Shown piece by piece: positions 1-7,515 of a stretch of DNA of 64,000 nt (positions are counted from its first letter, which is position 1; the number at the start of each line of letters is the position of its first letter). The DNA is from Kordia sp. (GTDB lineage Bacteria > Bacteroidota > Bacteroidia > Flavobacteriales > Flavobacteriaceae), in NCBI RefSeq assembly GCF_022447245.1, contig NZ_JAKVBC010000020.1:1-64000 (forward strand), given 5' to 3'. The notes beneath the pieces are model-generated. The model had not been told where the DNA came from, did no database searches, and saw only the letters and a program-made list of their open reading frames with translations. The position numbers and the translations under genes were made by a program.

Positions 1-276
1 AATCTGCTGAGCACTTATCTCCATATCGTTGGATTGTAGGTCGATAAGTCGCTTATTTGCTTCAGCAAGTTTAGTGGCGATGAGATTATTTAGTCGTGCA
101 GAATTTGGATGTGATTTTCGTACCTTACGTTCAGCTTCGTTCCAATATTTCTTGTCAATATAGTGACCTGTATAGATGTAAGAGGGCTTTCGATTTTTAA
201 TGATTCTCACCACTAACGGGTACAAGCCTTCTTTGTTGGGTTTGTTTCTAAGGAGTACTTTTACGCTTGTTGCCAT
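1..276 (-). CDS. Tyrosine-type site-specific integrase, N-terminal part (runs off window)
   Basis: The minus-strand frame starts at the ATG at 274-276 and stays open to base 1, giving 92 residues of an N-terminus. It begins MATSVKVLLRNKPNKEG and contains YPLVVRIIKNRKPSYIYTG and KKYWNEAERKVRKSHPN. This is the look of the arm-type DNA-binding domain that opens Bacteroidota tyrosine recombinases. The catalytic domain lies outside the window, so activity cannot be judged. The gene starts about 150 bp from a truncated tRNA-Leu, the usual layout for an integrase next to its own attachment site. It probably belongs to an integrated island or ICE extending to the left. Confidence 0.8.
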   Translation of the reverse strand, partial: MATSVKVLLRNKPNKEGLYPLVVRIIKNRKPSYIYTGHYIDKKYWNEAERKVRKSHPNSARLNNLIATKLAEANKRLIDLQSNDMEISAQQI

Positions 277-307
277 GTTCGTATCTTTTATCTAAGTTAC
301 GAAATTT

Positions 308-329
308 AGGTAAAACATAGGTAAAACAT
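308..329. repeat. Tandem 11-bp repeat, possible integrase arm sites
   Basis: Two exact, adjacent copies of AGGTAAAACAT lie between the integrase start and the tRNA fragment. A further GTTCAAATGA / GTTCAAATTGAAC repeat pair at 408-430 abuts the fragment. Short direct repeats beside a tRNA attachment core commonly serve as arm-type binding sites for tyrosine integrases. That role is inferred here from position only. Confidence 0.4.
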
Positions 330-429
330 TTGGTGTTTTTTCTTAGGTTTTTGTGAACAGTAAATTTAGTAAAATATTGGTAATCAATTGATTTTTAGTG
401 CACATACGTTCAAATGAGTTCAAATTGAA

Positions 430-484
430 CTGGATTCAAAATCCAGTTCTTTCGAGAGTGTGGGTTCGATTCCCACCTCGAGTA
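430..484 (+). other. attR-like site: 3' fragment of tRNA-Leu(CAA)
   Basis: The segment holds an anticodon stem-loop (CTGGA, loop TTCAAAA, TCCAG; anticodon CAA), a long class II variable arm, a T arm (GTGGG TTCGATT CCCAC) and the 3' acceptor strand CTCGAGT plus discriminator A. No matching 5' acceptor strand (ACTCGAG) and no D arm precede it; the sequence upstream is AT-rich and unrelated. It is therefore not a working tRNA gene but the duplicated 3' part left when an element integrates into a tRNA gene. The intact tRNA-Leu should lie at the other end of the element, left of the window. Confidence 0.8.
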
Positions 485-494
485 CTGAAAATTC

Positions 495-529
495 AAATCC
501 CAACAGAAATGTTGGGATTTTTACTTTTT
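495..529. terminator. Rho-independent terminator, probably bidirectional
   Basis: A 10-bp perfect stem AAATCCCAAC / GTTGGGATTT with a 6-nt loop is followed by a T-rich tract. It lies just after the tRNA-Leu 3' fragment, as expected for the original tRNA terminator. It could also end the convergent T9SS gene. Confidence 0.7.
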
Positions 530-544
530 GTAAAATTAAGAATG

Positions 545-2164
545 TTATTTTGTGATGACTAAATGATGTGAATACACTTGATTCGCACCGGTTATCTTTA
601 ATATATATGTCCCAGTTGGTAAACTTTGCGTATTTATTTCAGTAGAATTTTTTGGAAAAGTACCTTTTAAAAGCAACCTTCCCTTCATACTGTAAATTTG
701 ATATTCTATCTCAGATAGATCTTCATCTAGTTTTATGGAAACAACATTTTTTGCTGGATTTGGGTATGCTTGAAGAGTTTTTATCTTTTTGACTTCATTT
801 AAGAGAGCACGAGAAGCTACAGGAAGGCAAACAGGAGCTCTTGTTCCTCCATCAACCATTTCTCCATCTTGGATAGGGATAATGTCATTAGTAATTTGGC
901 TAAGCTTAAAATTACTTCGTTGTTCTTCGCTTCCTGAAACTAAGATACCAACTTCATCTACGTTACAACAATTAGTTAAATCAGGCAGTGTGCTCATGAC
1001 AGCTCCATTTCTTAGCGGAAGAAGAGAGAAACCTTCAGGTCCTGGATCTACTCCGCCAGCTAGCATATTTCCAGAAGAAATAGAAATAGCATCGAATAGT
1101 TTAGAGTTTAATTGACCATAAATTCTAGAATTTACAAGTGAAACGCTAGTGTCAATTGTGGCAAGATATTTAAAGCTTTCCAGTTCTCCTGCAATCAAAA
1201 AAAGTGGTGAGTTGGGTATTTTGTGAATGCTTTCCAACATATTTCCTTTACTAGAAGTGGTAGAAGTAGCGCTTTCTACTAATACGCCGCTTAAAAAAGT
1301 TCCCACTGGGTTTACAACCATGATAAAGCCAAAAGAAAGATTGTCATGGATATTAGTTGTGCCGCCAACAATAATGAAATTCCCTTCATCGGTTTCAATA
1401 ATTTCTCTAGGAATGAGATCTCCAACAGAATTATGTTGTGGATGTATAAGACCAAGTTTTGAGACAGTGTTATTAATTGCACTAAATCTGTAGAAGAAAA
1501 AACCACCGCCGTTGTTAACATCGGTAGCTACAACAACAATAGAATTGTCATTTGCAATAATAGCATCTTGTACACGATGCGGATTGAATATGTTAATAGT
1601 TCTGGATGCTATAAGAGCACCAGAAGTACCATTCAACAATACGAAAAAAGATCTGCTAATACTTCCATCTGATTGAGTTCCTACCACAAGTATATTGTTA
1701 TCGGAAGTCTCTAAAACTTTTGCAGCAGTCAGATCGAAATTTTCCAATGGAATTCGTTGTCTCCATACAGGATTTCCATTCAATCGTAAACTAAATACAA
1801 TAATCTCGGTATTCAGATCTGGATCGGTGTCTTGGTGTGTGCCAGCAATCACAAATTGTGAATCAGAAGTAATCATACTACTAGCAAACGTTTCTATACC
1901 ATCATATCCGATAGCTTGACTCCATAAGGGAGTTCCGTTGTTTAAAAAAGAAGCGCAATAAAGGTCTCTTCTTCCATTTCCAAAAGAATCGGTATGTCCA
2001 GCAACTATAATATGATTAGAGTTTGGCTGGTGTACTTCAAAGATATCATCATTGATATCTCCTCCAACTTGCGTACAAAATTGTCCGTATGTAGTATTTG
2101 TAAATAGTAGTAAAAATATAAACGTAAAAAAGGTAAATTGGCAAAAAATAAGTTTTGTCCTCAT
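545..2164 (-). CDS. Secreted protein with type IX secretion C-terminal sorting domain
   Basis: The 539-residue protein starts with a signal peptide (about residues 1-27, hydrophobic core then TTYGQ). It ends with a T9SS type A sorting domain at about 464-539: YPNPAKN, later LPTGTYILKI and a basic end, HHLVITK. The body holds loosely repeated units with motifs such as IIVAGHTDSFG, FVIAGTHQD and ILVVGTQSDG, suggesting beta-propeller-like repeats. It is expected to be exported, carried through the outer membrane by T9SS and released or surface-attached. The substrate is unknown. It is the first chromosomal gene beyond the attachment site and stands alone. Confidence 0.85.
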   Translation of the reverse strand: MRTKLIFCQFTFFTFIFLLLFTNTTYGQFCTQVGGDINDDIFEVHQPNSNHIIVAGHTDSFGNGRRDLYCASFLNNGTPLWSQAIGYDGIETFASSMITSDSQFVIAGTHQDTDPDLNTEIIVFSLRLNGNPVWRQRIPLENFDLTAAKVLETSDNNILVVGTQSDGSISRSFFVLLNGTSGALIASRTINIFNPHRVQDAIIANDNSIVVVATDVNNGGGFFFYRFSAINNTVSKLGLIHPQHNSVGDLIPREIIETDEGNFIIVGGTTNIHDNLSFGFIMVVNPVGTFLSGVLVESATSTTSSKGNMLESIHKIPNSPLFLIAGELESFKYLATIDTSVSLVNSRIYGQLNSKLFDAISISSGNMLAGGVDPGPEGFSLLPLRNGAVMSTLPDLTNCCNVDEVGILVSGSEEQRSNFKLSQITNDIIPIQDGEMVDGGTRAPVCLPVASRALLNEVKKIKTLQAYPNPAKNVVSIKLDEDLSEIEYQIYSMKGRLLLKGTFPKNSTEINTQSLPTGTYILKITGANQVYSHHLVITK

Positions 2165-2385
2165 AATAATGATGTTTTAAATGAATAATAAAAAACCGGT
2201 TTTCTGATGTATTAATTAATACTTCAAAAGTAGTTTTAGATGCTAATTATTATGAAGAATTACGAGGACAAAAATGTGACAATTCTTCTGTTATTGTCGA
2301 TTTTATATATATGTAGGACAAATGTGGGACAGATGTGAGGTAAATTTATTTATACATGTTTTTATCCTTTTGTATTTTCTAAAAA

Positions 2386-4080
2386 TTAAGCTGATTGATT
2401 CATTTTTTTGAGAAAATAAGAAACGGTCAATTCAGTTTGTTTTTTAAAAGCTTTTGTGAAAGATTCTGGGTTAGAAAACCCAGCTTCTTCTGAAATAGCT
2501 TTTACAGTATACTTTTTAAATTTTGAATCATTTTTAAGACAATCTAAAATATAATTAATTCTCAGATCATTGACATAATTTCTAAATGTTTTATGTTTAT
2601 GAGTATTAATGATTTTTGAAAGATATTTAGGATTTGTTTTTAGCTTTTTTGATAAGGTTGATAATGTTATTTTTTTATTTAAAAAGCCTTTCTTTGTTTC
2701 AAAATTGGTGAGCTCTCCTAAGATTCGACGAATGATCTCATCGTTGATTTCTAAAGAATCATTTTTAAAACTTTGAGAGGAAATTTTAGGTTTAACTTGA
2801 TGATTTGAATGAACCAACTTCAGAAACTTTTTTTGGTCTTTTTTTCTATTATAAAAATTAAAAACAAAACCAATTACAGCGATGATAAGTAGTATTGAGA
2901 AAATGACATAATAAATAACAGAGTTATTACGCTGTTTTTTGAGCAATCTGTCTTTTTGAGCAATTAAGTTTTTCGTGTCATAATCTTTATGTAATTTTTG
3001 AACAAGAAGTGTAAACTCTTTATTAATAATACTGTCAATGGTGAGTAAGCGATTCGTATAATACAACTCTTTTTCTGTATCACCTTTGGTTTTATAATAA
3101 TCTAAAATGCCTTTGTATGCGTCTCGAAATTCTGGAATGAGATAGCCGCTAATCTTATACAAACTATCTAATTTTTTATAGTAGTCAGTGGCTTTTTTAA
3201 AATTGCGGTTATGGTTATTAATTTTTCCAAGATAAAAATAGCACTCAGCTAAATCAGGATTTAAGTTCCTTTTTACAAAATAGGGGATAACCTTTACAAT
3301 ACTTTTTTTGGCAACTTTATAATTTCCACGCGCAAATTGATTTCCAGCTTCTTCTTTTCTAAACATTGTCGGTGTATAGTAACCGTAATTCTTGATGGAT
3401 GATAATTGAGCGCCTTCATTGAAAACAATAGTTGCAGAATCATGCTTCTTTAAGCCAATATATGCTAATCCTAAAGTATATAAGGCGGTAAGTTTAGTGC
3501 AATTTGGATCGTTGTATTGAGAAGTTTCATAATCAAACATGCTATTCTCCTTAAAGATGTCTGCCGCTTCTCTATATGCTCCTATGTGTAATTTAAATGA
3601 TGCTATATAATGTTGTGTTTTGTTGTAAAACTCGCCCTTTTGATCCTTAAAAAAGTCTCTTGCTTTAATATAATAGGATAAGGCTTGTTCTGGTTGTCCC
3701 TTTAAGGAATTTAAGACGCCTTTATGAATATAGCTTTCATGTAAAATTTTATCAAGATTATTTGTTTTGCTTATGGAGATGGCGCTATCAATGTATTTTG
3801 TAGCATTAGTCATATTGTTGGCTATAAAATGTAATAGGATATAACTGTTAGCAATTGCTTCAATATTATGTTCTTTTTTTGCCTTATTAATTTTGAAGTT
3901 GGCTATCTGTTTTGCTGCATCTTTTTTTGCAGTTTCTAATTTTGAATAGAAACTGTCTTTAAGTTCAGAAAAACTCTTGTTTTTTAATGAGTCTTCAGGA
4001 ATAAAATCTTGAGCATTTCCATGTATAGTATAAAAAGGAAAAATTAATAAGAGTATTATATATTTTAAATATCTCATCAT
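2386..4080 (-). CDS. TPR-containing membrane regulator with AraC-type HTH
   Basis: The 564-residue protein has a signal-like N-terminus, a periplasmic region rich in TPR-like helix pairs (about 100-375), one transmembrane helix (about 388-410, YYVIFSILLIIAVIGFVF), and a cytoplasmic AraC/XylS helix-turn-helix at about 465-560. Recognisable parts of the latter are LSKKLKTNPKYLSKIIN and ISEEAGFSNPESFTKAFKK. This architecture fits a one-component sensor that passes an envelope signal directly to DNA. It lies just downstream of, and on the same strand as, the hybrid histidine kinase (87-bp gap), so the two may be co-transcribed. Ligand and targets are unknown. Confidence 0.85.
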   Translation of the reverse strand: MMRYLKYIILLLIFPFYTIHGNAQDFIPEDSLKNKSFSELKDSFYSKLETAKKDAAKQIANFKINKAKKEHNIEAIANSYILLHFIANNMTNATKYIDSAISISKTNNLDKILHESYIHKGVLNSLKGQPEQALSYYIKARDFFKDQKGEFYNKTQHYIASFKLHIGAYREAADIFKENSMFDYETSQYNDPNCTKLTALYTLGLAYIGLKKHDSATIVFNEGAQLSSIKNYGYYTPTMFRKEEAGNQFARGNYKVAKKSIVKVIPYFVKRNLNPDLAECYFYLGKINNHNRNFKKATDYYKKLDSLYKISGYLIPEFRDAYKGILDYYKTKGDTEKELYYTNRLLTIDSIINKEFTLLVQKLHKDYDTKNLIAQKDRLLKKQRNNSVIYYVIFSILLIIAVIGFVFNFYNRKKDQKKFLKLVHSNHQVKPKISSQSFKNDSLEINDEIIRRILGELTNFETKKGFLNKKITLSTLSKKLKTNPKYLSKIINTHKHKTFRNYVNDLRINYILDCLKNDSKFKKYTVKAISEEAGFSNPESFTKAFKKQTELTVSYFLKKMNQSA

Positions 4081-4166
4081 AAAATAGAGGATAACAAGTG
4101 TTCAAGTATTGTTTTGTAAAATTAAACGAATGAGATGATAGAACAATTATTATTTAACTAAGAAAA

Positions 4167-6317
4167 TTATAAGCAAATAGTTTTATGAATGGTTTTTATA
4201 AAATCTTCAGTCAAAAAAGGCTTCATTATATAGCCATTCATTTCGTGCTTATTCATTTTTGCTTCCACTTCTTCACTGGAAGATGCGGTAAGTGCAATGA
4301 TGGAAATATCAGCATTAAATTTACGGATAAGCGAAGTGGTTTCATAACCATCTAAATCGGGCATGTGTAAATCCATCAAAATACAGTCAAACTGTTCTTT
4401 TTCAATAATAGTAATGGCTTCTTTTCCTGAACTGACTACTTTTGTAATTACCTGAAAATCATCAAGTATTTTTTGGGTTACTAATTGATTGATTTTATTA
4501 TCGTCTACAATTAAAATTCGCTTATTTGCGATTGATGTACAAATATTTTCAAGTGTATTATTTTGCAACTTTGAGGCTTCTATCTTCTGAAAAATAAGTT
4601 CAAAGCTAAATGTAGCTCCTTGATTGACTTCACTTTTTATACAAATAGAACTATCCATAAGATTTAAAATTCGCTTTACAATCGAAAGTCCTAATCCAGT
4701 TCCGTTATATGATTTTTGAATTTTTGTTTGTTCTTGATAAAACTTTTCAAAAATTTGTTCTTGTTTTTCTTTTGAAATACCTACGCCATCATCTTTAATT
4801 TCAAAATAAATTTTTACATGTTGATCAAGATCATCTACTAATTTAGCAGTAACATATATATTGCCTTTGTGAGTAAATTTAATAGCATTCGATATTAAAT
4901 TAATAAACACTTGCGATAACTTTAAAGAATCTCCTTTCAAAGATTGTGGAATAGTATCATCGTATACAATGTGAATTTTATTTTGACTATTATGCAACGA
5001 AAACTCCAGACTCTCTATAATATTATTGATTAGGCTTTTTAGCTTAAAATCTAGAAATTCTAGTTTTATTTCTCCAGATTCAATTTTATTTAACTCTAAT
5101 ACATTATTAATTAATGATAATAAATGACTTGCTGAAAAATTCAAAGATTCTAAATATTCTCTATGGCTGCTATTTACATTTTCTTTAGAAAGCAGTTTTG
5201 AAAGTTCTATAACGCCATAAAGTGGTGTGCGCAATTCATGACTAATTTCAGAATAAAAATTACTTTTTGCTTTTGACAGTTCTTCTGCTTTGCTCTTTGC
5301 AATATTAAGCTGCTTGTTTTTCTTAAAGATTAAATATGTGCTTATTAAAAGTCCCAAAACAAATAGTGCGAGGACCGTATTATATATTCTAAACTTTGAG
5401 ATAGTAGCATCTTTAAACTCCTGTTCTGTTTCTAATAATCGAACTTTCTCTTCATTTTCGCGTAAAAAATTGTCGGCTTCAACCTGTTTGGCTTTTTCAA
5501 ATTCTTTGATTTTATTCAGTGAATCTTTGTAAATGGTATATTTCTGCATAAAACCATAAGCCTTCTCAGGTTTGCTATCATTTCTAAATAACTCAGCTTG
5601 TTCTTTATAAAGGTTTGCTAGAACTTCTATAAAGCTATATTTTTTGGAAGCTTCAATAGATTTATCAAAATACAATTGGTGGTTTTTAAAGTCTTTAATC
5701 TTGTAATATGCATAGGTTAACTGTACATATATAAGTGCTTTTAATTTTCGATCCTTATACAAAGGAACCTTCCTTATAATATCTAGGGTTTCTAAAGAAT
5801 ACTTTATACCTTCTTTATATTTTTCTTCTTCATAAATTTTAAGTTCAGCAACATTTGACAAAGGATAAATCATGTCTACTTCATATCCACCTGCTTTTGC
5901 AAGATTAATAGCTTTCGTAAAATACATATTGGCTTTGGGAATACTATCAAAATCTTTATAGTTTACTCCAATATCATTATAGGATAATACTAAATTAAAA
6001 GTGTCTTTTGCTTTTTGGAAAATGTCTTTTGCTTTGAACAAATAATAGAAACTTAAGGAATCTTTACTTACGTAGTAATGAGAATTTCCAAGAGATGCAT
6101 AACAGCGCCCAATTAAAATACTGTCATTTACTTCTTTGGCATACTTGAGTATTTTATTATTGATCGCGATAGATTCAACATGTTTGCCTTGTTCAAATAA
6201 TTTAAAGGCTCTCTCTTTCTCTGCTAACATAGAATCTTTTAGTACATCAGAGTTGTTCTGTGACAATGACAAAAAGGGAATTATAAAGACAAGGAAAAGA
6301 AAATATGTTTGCTTCAA
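4167..6317 (-). CDS. TPR hybrid sensor histidine kinase / response regulator
   Basis: The 716-residue protein has a signal peptide (1-20), a TPR-rich periplasmic region (about 30-270), a coiled linker, and a transmembrane helix (about 312-332). These are followed by a HisKA domain with H360 in SEISHELRTPLYG. The HATPase domain shows N477 (SNAIKFTH), DDGVGIS at about 509-515 and GTGLGLS at about 539-545. A C-terminal receiver domain (about 600-716) has the D605/D606 acidic pair, phospho-acceptor D649 in CILMDLHMPD and a late MKPF lysine. All catalytic residues I can check are present. It probably works with the adjacent AraC-type regulator, although that protein has no receiver domain. Confidence 0.92.
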   Translation of the reverse strand: MKQTYFLFLVFIIPFLSLSQNNSDVLKDSMLAEKERAFKLFEQGKHVESIAINNKILKYAKEVNDSILIGRCYASLGNSHYYVSKDSLSFYYLFKAKDIFQKAKDTFNLVLSYNDIGVNYKDFDSIPKANMYFTKAINLAKAGGYEVDMIYPLSNVAELKIYEEEKYKEGIKYSLETLDIIRKVPLYKDRKLKALIYVQLTYAYYKIKDFKNHQLYFDKSIEASKKYSFIEVLANLYKEQAELFRNDSKPEKAYGFMQKYTIYKDSLNKIKEFEKAKQVEADNFLRENEEKVRLLETEQEFKDATISKFRIYNTVLALFVLGLLISTYLIFKKNKQLNIAKSKAEELSKAKSNFYSEISHELRTPLYGVIELSKLLSKENVNSSHREYLESLNFSASHLLSLINNVLELNKIESGEIKLEFLDFKLKSLINNIIESLEFSLHNSQNKIHIVYDDTIPQSLKGDSLKLSQVFINLISNAIKFTHKGNIYVTAKLVDDLDQHVKIYFEIKDDGVGISKEKQEQIFEKFYQEQTKIQKSYNGTGLGLSIVKRILNLMDSSICIKSEVNQGATFSFELIFQKIEASKLQNNTLENICTSIANKRILIVDDNKINQLVTQKILDDFQVITKVVSSGKEAITIIEKEQFDCILMDLHMPDLDGYETTSLIRKFNADISIIALTASSSEEVEAKMNKHEMNGYIMKPFLTEDFIKTIHKTICL

Positions 6318-6519
6318 ACTAAATCAATGGTTTAACTCAATTAATTTACTAAAACTATTGCAAATATACGCTTTAATAATAGTTTTTAGTGTAATCTGCT
6401 TTTTATGAGGTGATTAAGCGAATCTTAAAAAACTTTTTATAGATGAGACAAATCATCAAACTCTAAAAATAGTAGGTTTTTGTGGTTCTTTGTCGGAAAG
6501 ATTTGAGTATTTTCGTTAT

Positions 6520-6870
6520 ATGCTAAAAAATCACACGCATATAGAAGAATTGTTAATTGATGCAACCAAAGAAGTACTATATGAAAAACTAATAGCGCAA
6601 CTCAATAAAGATTTTTTGTTAGCTAATATTGAAGAAACTTTCCCTGCTACTATTTCTCCAGAATCCTTGAAAAGAGAATTGCACGCAATTGTTTATCAGC
6701 TAATTAGAGAAAAATTCGCTGAATATTTAAACTTGCTTTACATTATGGATGTTTCTGAAGCCAAAATTAAAGCGTTAGATGGATCGGATATGGTTGGACT
6801 TTCTGAACAAGTAGCTTTTCTAATGCTAAAACGCGAATGGCAAAAAGTATGGTTTAAAAATAAACTCTAA
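6520..6870 (+). CDS. Small hypothetical protein (about 116 aa)
   Basis: I chose the ATG at 6520, giving MLKNHTHIEELLIDATKEVL; the frame can be extended to a TTG at 6490, which seems less likely. The protein is soluble, mainly alpha-helical and charged, with no signal peptide and no motif I recognise. Its end overlaps by 17 bp the end of the convergent beta-barrel gene. Ordered amino-acid composition and a clean frame support a real gene. The function is unknown. Confidence 0.6.
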   Translation: MLKNHTHIEELLIDATKEVLYEKLIAQLNKDFLLANIEETFPATISPESLKRELHAIVYQLIREKFAEYLNLLYIMDVSEAKIKALDGSDMVGLSEQVAFLMLKREWQKVWFKNKL

Positions 6871-7399
6871 AAAACGGCACCAAAGCATCTGCATAAATAC
6901 TTTTATCGTCATCGTGTAAAACATTATAGCGAATACCAACAGTAATATTGTTTGTGGTATATCCAACGCCAAAAAATACAGCAGGTTGCCAATAATCATC
7001 GTCTACAAAAATAGGATCTTCAAAATCTCTGCTTACATGCAAATATTCAAACTCACTCGACAATTGAATTTCAGGCAATGGATTAAACAAACCAATAAAA
7101 CTTCCACCTACAATGGTTGACTTAAAAAAATCATCATCTTTAAAATAGGTGTAGTTGAGTGAAACACCAGCAGAAAATTGTGTATTAAAGTCATAAATAG
7201 CACTTGGAGCTACTGTAGCGCTAAAAATTCCATTGGCAAAACTCAAACCCAATCCGCCGCCAAAACGAATATGTTGCCAAAAATCACTTCCTCTAGAATT
7301 TAAATTGGAATTATTTTGCGAAAATGCTGAAAAGGATGCTAAGAGTGTAAAAATGATTAAAAAAGTACTTTTTGGTCGGGAAAAAACAGAATTTTTCAT
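6854..7399 (-). CDS. Outer-membrane beta-barrel-like protein
   Basis: The 181-residue protein has a signal peptide (TFLIIFTLLASFSAFSQ) followed by alternating, aromatic-rich strands: GGGLGLSFANGIFSATVAP, FSAGVSLNYTYF, GGSFIGLF, AVFFGVGY and ITVGIRYNVLH. It ends in a terminal aromatic residue (FFRVYF). This is the pattern of a small outer-membrane barrel of about eight strands. Proteins of this type beside sucA are often labelled alpha-ketoglutarate decarboxylase in Flavobacteriia. Nothing in this sequence supports that enzymatic name, and it probably arose from neighbourhood. It diverges from sucA. Confidence 0.75.
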   Translation of the reverse strand: MKNSVFSRPKSTFLIIFTLLASFSAFSQNNSNLNSRGSDFWQHIRFGGGLGLSFANGIFSATVAPSAIYDFNTQFSAGVSLNYTYFKDDDFFKSTIVGGSFIGLFNPLPEIQLSSEFEYLHVSRDFEDPIFVDDDYWQPAVFFGVGYTTNNITVGIRYNVLHDDDKSIYADALVPFFRVYF

Positions 7400-7444
7400 G
7401 TATTAGAAAAGCTTATGGATTATTCCTATAAATATATACAAAAC

Positions 7445-7478
7445 TTGTGATGTGTTTTTGTCAAAAGTTGTATTTTTG
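7445..7478 (+). promoter_or_regulatory. Candidate Bacteroidota promoter for sucA
   Basis: TATTTTTG (7471-7478) matches the TAnnTTTG -7 element. A TTG at 7445-7447 lies upstream with 23 nt spacing, slightly long for a -33 element. A start near 7485 would leave about 30 nt of leader before the sucA ATG. Confidence 0.4.
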
Positions 7479-7515
7479 GTAAAATTTTGTCGAAACAAGA
7501 CAAGAAAGAAAAAAC

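Noticed and set aside
6854-7399. Alpha-ketoglutarate decarboxylase
   Set aside because: The name is sometimes given to proteins next to sucA, but this sequence is a signal-peptide beta-barrel with no ThDP-binding motif.
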